A stretch of DNA of 64,000 bases. It comes from Acidobacteriota bacterium (lineage in GTDB: Bacteria; Acidobacteriota; Terriglobia; Bryobacterales; Bryobacteraceae). The notes under the pieces were generated by a model. It saw nothing but the letters and a program-made list of their open reading frames with translations. It ran no database searches and had not been told where the DNA came from. The stretch spans positions 58,962-122,961 of the forward strand of contig JANXRE010000071.1 of assembly GCA_025353165.1 (NCBI GenBank), read 5' to 3'. A program made the translations under genes and the position numbers. Shown here one piece after another: positions 18,562-27,096 of the stretch (positions within the stretch are counted from its first letter, which is position 1; the number at the start of each line of letters is the position of its first letter).

Positions 18562-18769
18562 TCTATCACAGCAGCCCTTGCGGATCGTACGTGGGCCACG
18601 AGTCTGGCTGCCTTCGAGGCGATGTTACTCCCAGGCGGTCGCTTCGGCCTGCCTACCGCTGATTTATCGTCGGCGAGTCCGGTGCCGGCCTTGGTTGGCT
18701 CACTACTGATCCTACCGGACCCCGTGGCTCCCCTCCGAGCCTGAGAAGCCGCTAACTAACTGATAAAAT
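18562..18769. other. Spacer without a recognisable gene
   Basis: About 200 bases lie between the Ntn-hydrolase start and the tRNA-Lys 3' end. Short frames exist on both strands (for example one ending just before 18744), but none shows a start with a ribosome site or a familiar motif. It should hold the promoter for the minus-strand islet. I could not identify a convincing -35/-10 pair or an attachment-site repeat. Confidence 0.5.
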
Positions 18770-18844
18770 TGGTGAGCCGGGCGGGTCTCGAACCCGCGAC
18801 CCTCTGATTAAAAGTCAGATGCTCTACCACTGAGCTACCGGCCC
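18770..18844 (-). tRNA. tRNA-Lys (UUU)
   Basis: Read on the minus strand, the cloverleaf is complete. The acceptor stem is GGGCCGG with CCGGCTC (one G-U pair). The D-arm is GCTC...GAGC. The anticodon stem is TCTGA/TCAGA enclosing loop CTTTTAA, giving anticodon TTT. The T-arm is GCGGG-TTCGAGA-CCCGC. Discriminator A is followed by an encoded CCA. Its 3' end points at the decaying islet at 17.1-18.6 kb. Confidence 0.96.
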
Positions 18845-18963
18845 GAAGAGGGGATTCAGAGCACTGCTGTTTGCAAGGATACCACACGCCCTTCACCGTC
18901 ATTCTGTTGTAATATTGGGGTGACCCCCCATCGGTTTCTGGCAGCACATCATATCGCACGTAG

Positions 18964-21510
18964 ATGCCATTTCAGATTCATCCCATAAAAGAATTCCTGG
19001 TGCGCCCGGCGCTTCCCGCCTCCATTTCGCGCCTCAACGAACTCGCCTACAACCTGATCTGGAGCTGGGACCACCCGCTTCGCGCGCTGTTCCTCCGCCT
19101 CGATCCGGTCTTGTGGAAGAACTGCAATCAGAACCCGATCCTGATGCTTGGCAGGGTTCCTCAGGCGGCGCTCGAAAAGGCGGCCTCCGAGCCCCGTTTC
19201 CTGGCCGTCTACCGCAAGGCCTGCGCTCAATTCGACGCGTACATGGCGGCCGAGGGCCCGCGCCGGGACGAGTTGATCGCATACTTCTCGATGGAGTACG
19301 GCCTGCTCGACTGCATGCCCATCTATTCGGGAGGATTGGGCGTCCTGTCCGGCGATCACATGAAGTCCGCGAGCGACGCCTCCCTGCCGCTGGTCGGAGT
19401 CGGGCTGCTGTATCAGAAGGGCTACCTGCAGCAATCGCTGAATCCGGACGGCTGGCAGCAGGAACGCAACCCGGCTAACGATTTCTATACGCTGCCGGTG
19501 CGCCCTGTGCAAAAGGACGGGGCCGATCTGCGCGTCACGGTGAACCTGCCGGCGGGGCCGGTTCAAATCAAGGTGTGGCACATCGACGTCGGTCGGGTGA
19601 AGCTGTACCTGCTCGACACCAACGTCCCGGAGAACGAGCGTCCCGAAAGCCGCGACATCACGGATCAGCTTTACGGGGGCGACATCCACGTTCGGATGCG
19701 CCAGGAAATCGTGCTCGGGATCGGCGGGCTGCGCGCGTTGAAAGCTCTGGGGATCGAGCCGACCGTGTTCCACATGAACGAGGGACACTCGGCGTTCCTG
19801 GCCATCGAGCGCATCCGCCTGCTCATGCAGGAGCACCAGCTTTCCGTCGAAGAGGCCCTGGACGCGGCGCGGACCAACAACGTTTTCACTACCCACACCT
19901 CGGTCCCCGCGGGCATCGATCTTTTCGATGCCGGGCTGATGTACGAGTACTTCGGCGACTACTGCCGCGACAACGGCATCGCCTTCGAGCAGTTGCTGGC
20001 CTTGGGCCGCGGGAACCCGTCCGATCAGCAGGAGCGGTTCTCCATGGCCATCGCGGCCATTAAAACCTCCTCGTACCGGAACGCGGTGAGCCGGCTGCAC
20101 CGACGCGTGTCGCAGGAACTGTGGGGCGACCTCTGGCCGAAGCTGCCGGTCTGGGAAGTCCCAATCACGTCGGTCACAAACGGGGTCCACCTGCCGACCT
20201 GGCTGAACGGCGATCTGGCGACGGTTTACGATCAGTATCTTCCTCCGGAGTGGCGCGAACAGCATCACGATCCCCAAGTCTGGGACCTGATCCGCGACAT
20301 CCCGGACTCCGAGCTGTGGGAAGCGCACAAGAAACGAAAGAAGCGCCTGATCGGGTTCATTCACGAACGCGCCGTGGCCGCCGCGATTCGACGCAAGGCG
20401 GCCTCTTCCGAGATCCGGCGCCTGCACGACGTCTTCGATCCGGAAGCGCTGACCATCGGCTTTGCCCGCCGGTTTGCCACTTACAAACGCGCCACCTTGC
20501 TGTTCCGCGACGTGAACCGGTTGAAGAAGATCCTGACCGACCCGAGGACGCCGGTCCAAATCGTCATCGCGGGAAAGGCGCACCCCAAGGATCACCCGGG
20601 CAAGATGCTGATCCGCGATCTCTTTCAGCTCTCGCGCGATCCGGAGTTCCAGAACCGCATTATTTTCATCGAGGACTACGGGATTCAGGTCGCCCGCGAG
20701 ATGGTGCAGGGAGTCGATCTGTGGCTCAACAATCCGCGGCGCGGCGAAGAAGCGTGCGGAACGAGCGGCATGAAGGCCTCGATGAACGGCGTCCTGAATA
20801 TGAGCATTCTCGACGGTTGGTGGGATGAAGCCTACGAGCACTCCGGCGGATGGGCGATCGGCGATCGGGAAGACTACATGGAGGATCAGGACGAGATTCA
20901 CGCGCGCTCCATCTATTCGCTGATCGAAAACGAAATCGTGCCGACCTATTACGGATCTCGCGAAGACGGCGTGCCGAAAGAATGGATGAGCCGCGTGAAA
21001 AAGGCTCTTTCCTATGTCAGCCCCCATTTCAACGCGCAGCGAATGGTGGGCGAATACATGTCTCAGCTTTACGAGCCTGCCCACCGCGCTTACCAGGCAA
21101 TGAGCCGGGCCGGTTTTCAGGCTGCCCGCGAGCGGGCTAAGTGGAACCAGGAAGTGAACTGGGCGTGGCCCAAGGTGGCATTCGTGGACCCGGGGAGCGG
21201 GCCCGGCGACTCCATCGTCAGCGGCCAATCGATTCCGTTGCGCGCCGCGGTGGATCTCGCCGGATTGCGTCCCGCGGATGTCAGGGTGGAAGCGGTCGTC
21301 GGCCGGATAGGCTCGAATGGAGATCTGGAGCAGACGCAGGTCCTGACGCTTCCGCCAATAAGGCAGGACGGGCCGGTGGCCGTTTTCGAACGCGAATTCG
21401 TGCCATTTGAGACGGGCCGGCTCGGGTATTCCCTGCGCGTAAGCCCGAATCATGATGACGATCCGTTGACGAGGACGTGCAACTCTCCCTTGAAGTGGAG
21501 CGTCGACTAG
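18964..21510 (+). CDS. glgP: Alpha-glucan (glycogen/maltodextrin) phosphorylase
   Basis: A GT35 phosphorylase that releases glucose-1-phosphate from alpha-1,4-glucans. The PLP lysine is Lys604 in GEEACGTSGMKASMNG. Other family markers are AYFSMEYGLLDCMPIYSGGL, LGVLSGDHMKSASDASLPL, FHMNEGHSAFLAIER and GFARRFATYKRATL. At 848 residues it is of the alpha-glucan phosphorylase subfamily (TIGR02094-like), which has an N-terminal DUF3417-type segment (RLNELAYNLIWSWDHP). The C-terminal ~110 residues form a beta-rich appendage (DSIVSGQSIPLRAAVDLAGL). No neighbouring glycogen genes are present. Cytoplasmic. Confidence 0.95.
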   Translation: MPFQIHPIKEFLVRPALPASISRLNELAYNLIWSWDHPLRALFLRLDPVLWKNCNQNPILMLGRVPQAALEKAASEPRFLAVYRKACAQFDAYMAAEGPRRDELIAYFSMEYGLLDCMPIYSGGLGVLSGDHMKSASDASLPLVGVGLLYQKGYLQQSLNPDGWQQERNPANDFYTLPVRPVQKDGADLRVTVNLPAGPVQIKVWHIDVGRVKLYLLDTNVPENERPESRDITDQLYGGDIHVRMRQEIVLGIGGLRALKALGIEPTVFHMNEGHSAFLAIERIRLLMQEHQLSVEEALDAARTNNVFTTHTSVPAGIDLFDAGLMYEYFGDYCRDNGIAFEQLLALGRGNPSDQQERFSMAIAAIKTSSYRNAVSRLHRRVSQELWGDLWPKLPVWEVPITSVTNGVHLPTWLNGDLATVYDQYLPPEWREQHHDPQVWDLIRDIPDSELWEAHKKRKKRLIGFIHERAVAAAIRRKAASSEIRRLHDVFDPEALTIGFARRFATYKRATLLFRDVNRLKKILTDPRTPVQIVIAGKAHPKDHPGKMLIRDLFQLSRDPEFQNRIIFIEDYGIQVAREMVQGVDLWLNNPRRGEEACGTSGMKASMNGVLNMSILDGWWDEAYEHSGGWAIGDREDYMEDQDEIHARSIYSLIENEIVPTYYGSREDGVPKEWMSRVKKALSYVSPHFNAQRMVGEYMSQLYEPAHRAYQAMSRAGFQAARERAKWNQEVNWAWPKVAFVDPGSGPGDSIVSGQSIPLRAAVDLAGLRPADVRVEAVVGRIGSNGDLEQTQVLTLPPIRQDGPVAVFEREFVPFETGRLGYSLRVSPNHDDDPLTRTCNSPLKWSVD

Positions 21511-21704
21511 GTTGGGAAAATACTAGTAGCTTCCGGCCCGGTTTCGTTGTTAAATAGATATTTAGACGGCTCCGCGCTCGCCCCGGCGGCGTTTTGATGT
21601 TTTTCCCCTGATATTTCCCGTGAAGCAATAGTACTTTATTTTTGGGCCGCCACGGAACCATCTCGTGGTAAGGCGGTCCAGGTCTGTAAAGGAGTAAACG
21701 GCCT

Positions 21705-22193
21705 ATGGATGACGAACGCAGGTATAAGCAGCGCGGGTATATGGATTCCGACCGCGACTCCAACGGCCGTTCGCGCGAGGATCGCCCGAAGCCACTGGGC
21801 CTGAAACCTTCCATCGATATTACCGGACCCCGGCTGCCCAGGATGGTTCAGTCGGTCACGGCGTCGCGATGTTATAACTGTTCCACCACGCTTCCGGCCG
21901 ACACGTCTTGGAAGGGGAATTGCCCGAAGTGTGCTGCCTCGTTACATTGCTGCAAGCAGTGCTCTCACTTCGAACCGGCTACCAGATTCCAGTGCCTGAA
22001 GCCCATCCCCGTGCGGATCGCCGTCAAAGACCAGGCGAACGAATGCGAGCTGTTCCAGGCGCGCGTTACCGTCGCCCGGGATGCCACCGCGGGCGGTCCG
22101 GCTCCGCTTTCCAATGGGAGCGCTCCCAGGCCGGCGGAGCGCGGCTCCGCCAACGATGCGCGCGCGGCATTCGACAATCTGTTTAAGAAATAG
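21705..22193 (+). CDS. Cysteine-rich zinc-ribbon-like protein
   Basis: This 162-residue protein has a charged disordered N-terminus (~45 residues), then nine cysteines: CYNC (56, 59), CPKC (73, 76), CCKQC (82, 83, 86), C97 and C114. The first two CxxC pairs look like a zinc ribbon; the later ones could bind a second zinc. The C-terminus ends in a helix (ARAAFDNLFKK) preceded by a disordered linker. A good ribosome site (AAAGGAG) lies ten bases before the ATG. I recall similar proteins in Acidobacteria but know of no function. It is followed closely by the alcohol dehydrogenase gene. Confidence 0.72.
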   Translation: MDDERRYKQRGYMDSDRDSNGRSREDRPKPLGLKPSIDITGPRLPRMVQSVTASRCYNCSTTLPADTSWKGNCPKCAASLHCCKQCSHFEPATRFQCLKPIPVRIAVKDQANECELFQARVTVARDATAGGPAPLSNGSAPRPAERGSANDARAAFDNLFKK

Positions 22194-22200
22194 CTGCGCC

Positions 22201-23229
22201 ATGCGCGTCGCTCAATTAACCCGCCCCCACCACTTCGAGTTCATCGACCAGCCTTCCTCCGAACCCGGCCCCGGACAAGTACGCGTTCGCGTTCGCGCGG
22301 TCGGCGTCTGTGGATCCGACTTGCACTATTTCTCGGAAGGATCCATCGGCGACATCCAGTGCGCGTATCCCATGGTCCTGGGACACGAGCCGGCGGGAGA
22401 AGTCGATAAGACCGGGCCCGGCGTGACGGGTTGGAGTGCCGGCGATCGCGCGATCTTCGAGCCGGCTCTCTACTGCTATCACTGCGAGTACTGCCTCACC
22501 GGACGCCACAACATTTGCGCCAACATCCGTTTCCTCAGCATGCCCGGGGAGCCGGGCTTTCTCCGGGATTACGTGGTGCTGCCGGCGGCGAATCTCATGG
22601 CGCTGCCGCCGGGCCTCAGCTTCGACGCGGGCACCATCGTGGAACCGCTGGCGGTCGCGCTGCATTCGATGGAGTTTGCGGCGGTGCGCCTGGGAGAGAC
22701 CGCGGTTGTTTTCGGAGCAGGTCCCATCGGGTTGTTGACGATAGCGGCGCTTCGTCTGTGCGGGGCGTCCCGGATCTGGTCTGTGGAGCCGGTCGCGGCC
22801 CGCAGGGAGTTAGCCTTGACGATGGGAGCCACCTGCGCGCTCCACCCGTCCGAAGGCCAGGCCAAAGCGATTCTGCGGGAGACTGGCTGGCGGGGAGTCG
22901 ACGTGGCGTTCGACTGCGCCGCGAAAGGCGAGACGGTGAACCAATGCCTGGGGGCCACCCGGAACGGCGGCAGAGTGATTCTGACCGGCATTCCGTCGAG
23001 CGAAACGGTTTCGTTTGAATTCCATGTGATGCGCCGGAAGGAACTGGCGGTCTTCAATGTCCGGCGCTCCAATCATGAATCGCATGCCGCTCTGGAAATG
23101 CTCACGCGCGAGCCCTCCAGGTTCCAGCCGCTAGTGACTCACACACGATCGCTCCCGCGAGTGCAGGAGGCGTTCGAGATGGTGGAGGGCTATCGGGAAG
23201 GCGTGGGAAAGATGGTGATTCAGCTTTAG
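22201..23229 (+). CDS. Zinc-dependent medium-chain alcohol/polyol dehydrogenase
   Basis: Landmarks of the sorbitol/threonine dehydrogenase subgroup of MDR enzymes are clear: catalytic-zinc ligands in VGVCGSDLHYF and GHEPAGEV, structural-zinc cysteines in YHCEYCLTGRHNIC, and the Rossmann motif VVFGAGPIGLL (near residue 177). It should oxidise a polyol or secondary alcohol with NAD(P). The ATG at 22201 gives 342 residues. A frame extending upstream to 22081 lies inside the preceding gene and is not credible. Its TAG overlaps the TAA of the opposing SIS gene (TTAG shared by both strands), so transcription converges without a spacer. Confidence 0.9.
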   Translation: MRVAQLTRPHHFEFIDQPSSEPGPGQVRVRVRAVGVCGSDLHYFSEGSIGDIQCAYPMVLGHEPAGEVDKTGPGVTGWSAGDRAIFEPALYCYHCEYCLTGRHNICANIRFLSMPGEPGFLRDYVVLPAANLMALPPGLSFDAGTIVEPLAVALHSMEFAAVRLGETAVVFGAGPIGLLTIAALRLCGASRIWSVEPVAARRELALTMGATCALHPSEGQAKAILRETGWRGVDVAFDCAAKGETVNQCLGATRNGGRVILTGIPSSETVSFEFHVMRRKELAVFNVRRSNHESHAALEMLTREPSRFQPLVTHTRSLPRVQEAFEMVEGYREGVGKMVIQL

Positions 23230-23804
23230 CCGGCGGATGGGCGCTCCGTGTCCATGAAGTAGTACCCGATCATGTGGCAGACGATCATGTGGGCGTCTTC
23301 GATGCGGCCCATGTGCGGCACAGGAACCCGGATGTTGAGGCTGGCGAGTGGGCCGAGCTTGCCGCCGTCGCGCCCGGTGAGCGCAACGGTCTTGCAGCCG
23401 ATCGAATTAGCGTATTCGACGGCGCGCAGGACGTTCGGCGAATTGCCGCTCCCGCTGATGGCCAGGACAATATCCCCCGGCTCGGCGAAATTCTTCAGTT
23501 GCTCGGCGAAGGCGCACTCGTAGCTGACGTCGTTGGAGTAAGCGGTGAGGGTCGCGAGGTTGTCGGTCAGCGCCATCATCTTGAAGCGCCGGTCGCGCGA
23601 GTAGCTCGCTCCCTTGTTGATGTCGCACACGAAGTGGGACGCTGTCGAGGCGCTGCCGCCGTTGCCGCATACGAAAATGTGGCGGCCGTTTTCGCGGGCC
23701 TCGCCGAACCATTCGATGACCCGGTTCACAAGCCTCGCGTCGATCAGGCCGATGGTGTCGAGCAGTTGAGCGCGGTACTCTTCCACGAACTGAATAGCTT
23801 CCAT
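23226..23804 (-). CDS. SIS-domain sugar-phosphate isomerase, GmhA-like
   Basis: Resembles sedoheptulose-7-phosphate isomerase, which makes D-glycero-D-manno-heptose-7-phosphate. Signatures are FVCGNGGSASTASHFVCD (residues ~44-61), the SIS loop AISGSGNSPNVLRAVEYA, CKTVALTGRDGG and the C-terminal IEDAHMIVCHMIG, which matches GmhA metal-site spacing. At 192 residues it is the usual GmhA length. It is the last gene of a minus-strand operon with ROK, PfkB and HAD genes, in line with heptose-type metabolism. DiaA-like SIS proteins share these motifs, so the substrate is inferred from context. Confidence 0.85.
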   Translation of the reverse strand: MEAIQFVEEYRAQLLDTIGLIDARLVNRVIEWFGEARENGRHIFVCGNGGSASTASHFVCDINKGASYSRDRRFKMMALTDNLATLTAYSNDVSYECAFAEQLKNFAEPGDIVLAISGSGNSPNVLRAVEYANSIGCKTVALTGRDGGKLGPLASLNIRVPVPHMGRIEDAHMIVCHMIGYYFMDTERPSAG

Positions 23805-24644
23805 TTACAACAACTCCTTTGCCAGTTCCAGAGCCCCGTAAAGCACGCTGTCGTCTCCCAGCGCGGCGGGAACCACATCGATTCGCGCGCGCGACCAGGC
23901 GGTGATCTGACCACGCAATTCAGCGCGCAGCGGACCGAACAGCTTCTCGCCCGCCTTGGCGATACCACCGCCGACGACGATCCGGGCGGGGTTCAGCAGC
24001 ATGATGGCGGCTTTCAATCCCAGGGCAAGGTCTACTGCATATTGTCCGACAAAAGCCGGGTCGTTGACGAGTTCCTTCGCCGGCAGCCCGCGGTCGCGCT
24101 CCAGCCACAAGCCGCAGCACATTCGCTCGAAGCAGCCGCGCGCGCCGCAGAGGCATTCCGGACCGTCCGGCCGAATGGTGAGATGCCCGATCTCGCCGGC
24201 GTAGGAATCCGCGCCGCGATAGATACCGGAGTCGGTGACAATGCCGCCGCCGATGCCGGTGGAGAGGGTCATGTAAAACAGCGGGCGGCAGCCTTGTCCC
24301 GAGCCGTGCACGGCCTCGCCGAGCGCGCCGGCGTTGGCGTCGTTGTCCATGACGACGTCCACGCCGAGCAGATCGCGCAGGTATTCGACAAGCGGGAAAT
24401 CCTGCCAGCCGCCGACGTGGGTGGAGAGCGTGACGCGCTGCGACGCGAAGTCGACCGGGCCTCCGAAGCCTACGCCGCAGCGGTCGTATTGCCACCCTCG
24501 CGCGATCTCGCCGATGCGGGCCAGCATCCAGTCGCGGCCGCCTTCGCGGTCGGTGGCCTCGGACTGGTGCGCGATCATGCGGGCGCCGTCAAACAGCGCC
24601 AGCGAGAACTTCGTGCCTCCGATATCGATGGCCAGCGTTTTCAC
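23805..24644 (-). CDS. ROK-family sugar kinase (glucokinase-like)
   Basis: The N-terminal phosphate motif LAIDIGGTKFSLALFD (residues ~4-19) and a ROK zinc/repeat motif CLCGARGCFERMCCG mark a sugar kinase rather than a repressor, as no helix-turn-helix precedes it. The active-site segment VVMDNDANAGALGEAVHG carries the catalytic aspartate, and LSTGIGGGIV the phosphate loop. The GTG start at 24644 overlaps the upstream TGA (GTGA), giving 279 residues; a longer ORF running back to 24806 lies in the neighbour. Within this operon it may phosphorylate a sugar feeding the GmhA/HldE-like enzymes. Confidence 0.88.
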   Translation of the reverse strand: MKTLAIDIGGTKFSLALFDGARMIAHQSEATDREGGRDWMLARIGEIARGWQYDRCGVGFGGPVDFASQRVTLSTHVGGWQDFPLVEYLRDLLGVDVVMDNDANAGALGEAVHGSGQGCRPLFYMTLSTGIGGGIVTDSGIYRGADSYAGEIGHLTIRPDGPECLCGARGCFERMCCGLWLERDRGLPAKELVNDPAFVGQYAVDLALGLKAAIMLLNPARIVVGGGIAKAGEKLFGPLRAELRGQITAWSRARIDVVPAALGDDSVLYGALELAKELL

Positions 24645-25606
24645 GAAGCCGCCTTCAGCACTTCCGCCGGCGACGCGGTCCCGGTGCCCTTCTTCAGGAT
24701 GGTAATGGACGCGACCAGGTTGCCGAACCGGACCGCTTCGATCGGGGAATGCGTGACGGCTAGAGCCAGCGCCGCGCCCGCCGAAAAACTGTCCCCCGCG
24801 CCGCAAATGTCGACCGGATCCTCCACCGGCACGGTGGCTACGAAGTGTTCTCCCGCGTCATCGACGACCAGCGCGCCGAGTTTGCCGTGCGTGATCACCA
24901 GCAGCGGGGATCGGGTGTGGGACCGGAGATCGCGGGCATTCGCTCTTTGGACCGCGGATTCGGCCTCATCGAGGTTGCACTTGAGGACGACTCCGCGAAA
25001 GCATTCGGCATGTTCGCGGGAATCGACCCAGACTATTTTGGCGGGCGTCGAAGCCGCCAGTTCCGCGAGCGCGTCCCGCATACGTGGGGTGATGACGCCG
25101 CCCACTTCGGTTTCGGCCTGGTCGGAAACCAGGACGACATCGAATCGGGGCCAGGCATCGCGCAGGCGTTCGAGCAGCGTATCCTCGACGGCGAGAGGCA
25201 GGGGCTGGTTGTGAATGAAGTCCACGCGCGGGCGGTCCTCGACGTCCGTTTCGACATCGATCAGCTTGGTGTAGGTGAAGGTCGGGACGGAAGCGGAGGA
25301 TACGGCCAGGTCCGAGGAGATGGCGCGGGCCTGCAGCGCCCGCCTCAATTCGAAACCAAATCCGTCCTCGCCGATGACGCCAAGCACCGCGACTTCGCGC
25401 GCGCCGAGCGCCTTCAGGTTGTTGGCGACGGTTCCGGCGGCTCCCGGCGTCACGTCCGTGCGGACCACGGCGATGCGCGGGATGCCGGTTTCGCGCGACG
25501 GCTCCGACGCGGCGGGAGCGTAGCGGCACCAGCGGTCCAGACAGATGTCGCCGGCGACCAGGACGCGAAGACCGGCGATGCCGTCGAGAATGGATTGCGC
25601 GTTCAT
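24641..25606 (-). CDS. PfkB-family kinase, HldE/RfaE kinase-domain-like
   Basis: A ribokinase-fold carbohydrate kinase. It starts NAQSILDGIAGLRVLVAGDI, close to RfaE kinase domains, continues with TPGAAGTVANNLKALGA and DFIHNQPLPL, and ends with the anion-hole motif DICGAGDSFSAGAALALAV (catalytic Asp in GAGDS) and a VVGKKGTG-like tail (ITILKKGTGTAS). It lacks the nucleotidyltransferase half of HldE. Heptose-7-phosphate 1-kinase activity is plausible. The ATG at 25606 overlaps the HAD stop by ATGA, giving 321 residues. Additional in-frame sequence upstream belongs to the neighbour. Confidence 0.85.
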   Translation of the reverse strand: MNAQSILDGIAGLRVLVAGDICLDRWCRYAPAASEPSRETGIPRIAVVRTDVTPGAAGTVANNLKALGAREVAVLGVIGEDGFGFELRRALQARAISSDLAVSSASVPTFTYTKLIDVETDVEDRPRVDFIHNQPLPLAVEDTLLERLRDAWPRFDVVLVSDQAETEVGGVITPRMRDALAELAASTPAKIVWVDSREHAECFRGVVLKCNLDEAESAVQRANARDLRSHTRSPLLVITHGKLGALVVDDAGEHFVATVPVEDPVDICGAGDSFSAGAALALAVTHSPIEAVRFGNLVASITILKKGTGTASPAEVLKAAS

Positions 25607-26409
25607 GAAGGGAACAGAGTGGACACCAGGTTGTCGAGGTCCAGGTAATTCGGCGCGATGAAATCGGCGCCGACGCCGATAAGCCGCCGACGTTTCCATT
25701 CGTCGACGCCCAGGCACTCAGGCTCCGCGGTGGCGACTCCCACTGCCGTTCCACCCACCTTCTTGACCTCCTCGATTTCGACATAGCCGTCTCCGAAGCC
25801 GAGGAACTCCGGGCCCGTGAACTCGGCGGACTCCAGGATGCGGCGGACCAGGATGCCTTTCGAGAACTTCTCGAAATCGTCGATTGCGCCGAACACGCCG
25901 CCGTCGAAATACCGGGTGACGTCGAGCAGGTCCGCTTCCCGTTTCATATACTCTTCGTCCGTGCCGCTGGCAAGGTACAGGCGCAGGCCGCGCTTCCGCA
26001 AGTACTCCAGCAAGCGTCGCGAGCCCGGGACCAGGTATTCGTCCGGCGACGCCTTCTCCTCTTGCAGCCGTTTCACGCGGCCGCGGATCCGGTCCCAAAG
26101 CAAGTCCAGGTACATGCGCTTGTAGGCCAGCGGGGCCAGGGGGCGACCGCCGCGCGTCTCAACCTGCCGGGCCAGCTCCATCATCTGATAGACGGTCTCC
26201 TGGCCGGTGAGCCGCCAGACGTAATCCTCGACCACGGCCCGCAGGTCTTGTTCGGTTTCGCCGGAACGGAGATCGAGAAGGATTCCGGTCATCATGGGCA
26301 CCATCACGTCCATCCAACCGGACCGGACAAGGGACAGCGTGCCATCGAAGTCGAACAGGGCGAGGCGCGCGCCGGACGCGTTCGCGCCGGGAACTATAAT
26401 TTCCAGCAT
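25603..26409 (-). CDS. HAD-superfamily phosphatase
   Basis: The nucleophile motif LALFDFDGTLSLVRSG (Asp residues near 19-21) and the later GFGDGYVEIEEVKKVGG motif IV loop identify a HAD hydrolase with an alpha-helical cap (residues ~50-130). Motif III is less clear around FEKFSKGILV. It could dephosphorylate a sugar bisphosphate such as heptose-1,7-bisphosphate, the step done by GmhB, although GmhB is a different, shorter HAD subgroup. Length is 268 residues. Its ATG follows the CPBP gene stop by ten bases and its TGA overlaps the PfkB start. Confidence 0.85.
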   Translation of the reverse strand: MLEIIVPGANASGARLALFDFDGTLSLVRSGWMDVMVPMMTGILLDLRSGETEQDLRAVVEDYVWRLTGQETVYQMMELARQVETRGGRPLAPLAYKRMYLDLLWDRIRGRVKRLQEEKASPDEYLVPGSRRLLEYLRKRGLRLYLASGTDEEYMKREADLLDVTRYFDGGVFGAIDDFEKFSKGILVRRILESAEFTGPEFLGFGDGYVEIEEVKKVGGTAVGVATAEPECLGVDEWKRRRLIGVGADFIAPNYLDLDNLVSTLFPS

Positions 26410-26418
26410 GAGAGAGGG

Positions 26419-27090
26419 CTACAACCAATATTCCCATTTGTGGGTGACGAGCACGTAGCCGCACAGGCATGCGTTGGTGACGGCGTGCGCCCAGATGACG
26501 TCACCCAGGCGGCGGGTCCGGATCAGCCACCAATTGTAGATTACGCCCGTGACGAGCCCGACGTCCCAGTATGGGCCGTGCTCGCTCGCGAACAGAAGCG
26601 CGGTGATCCAGAACGCGCGCGTCTCATACGTTCCCAGCGGGACCTTTTCGAAATCCGGCCGGATCAGCCATCTCATGAGGAAGCCGCGCCAGAATAGCTC
26701 TTCCACAACGGGCACGATCACGACGGCGCGCACGGTGCGCAGCGCCAGCATGAGCGTATCCTCGCGTCCGGTTGTGGAGATGGTCGCGGCCACCGCGCCG
26801 GTCAGAGGGTTTTGAAACAGCCAGAAGGAACGGTAACCGGGGAAGAGCACATCCGGGCCAATCCAAATCAGGAAAACGGCCGCGCCGGCGACGATCGTGG
26901 CGACCGGTTGCGAAAGCCGCAGGTCGATAACGCGCCGGGAGACCAGTAGAAGCGCCAAGCCGAGGATAAGGATCCACGCGGCCGAGAGGGCGATCTCGGA
27001 AACGGGCACACTGCCGCGAATCGCGAGTATGGCGACGAACAGAGCGAACGGCAGAACGTAGGGGACCGCTCGATGCCGGAGCAGCGCCAT
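26419..27090 (-). CDS. CPBP-family intramembrane protease, exosortase-associated type
   Basis: About seven hydrophobic segments surround the glutamate motif VVEELFWRGFLMRWL (near residues 128-142), which fits the EExxxR of CAAX/CPBP proteases. A later H (FASEHGPYWDVG) and the C-terminal HAVTNACL match the remaining catalytic histidines. The tail FEKVPLGTYETRAFW resembles the PEP-CTERM-associated CAAX subgroup. It probably cleaves or processes membrane substrates of the secreted-polymer machinery. It lies six bases after the PrsT-like gene and ten before the HAD gene. Confidence 0.82.
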   Translation of the reverse strand: MALLRHRAVPYVLPFALFVAILAIRGSVPVSEIALSAAWILILGLALLLVSRRVIDLRLSQPVATIVAGAAVFLIWIGPDVLFPGYRSFWLFQNPLTGAVAATISTTGREDTLMLALRTVRAVVIVPVVEELFWRGFLMRWLIRPDFEKVPLGTYETRAFWITALLFASEHGPYWDVGLVTGVIYNWWLIRTRRLGDVIWAHAVTNACLCGYVLVTHKWEYWL

Positions 27091-27096
27091 TGGAGC

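Noticed and set aside
17108..18770. Attachment-site duplication of the tRNA-Lys 3' end
   Set aside because: I looked for the tRNA 3' sequence near 17.1 kb and found no copy.
18949..21453. An 834-residue open frame antisense to glgP
   Set aside because: It mirrors the phosphorylase codon pattern, shows a scrambled composition and no domain; the sense strand has an unmistakable enzyme.
23274..25214. A 646-residue plus-strand frame across the SIS, ROK and PfkB genes
   Set aside because: It crosses three recognised genes on the other strand and has no motif or ribosome site.
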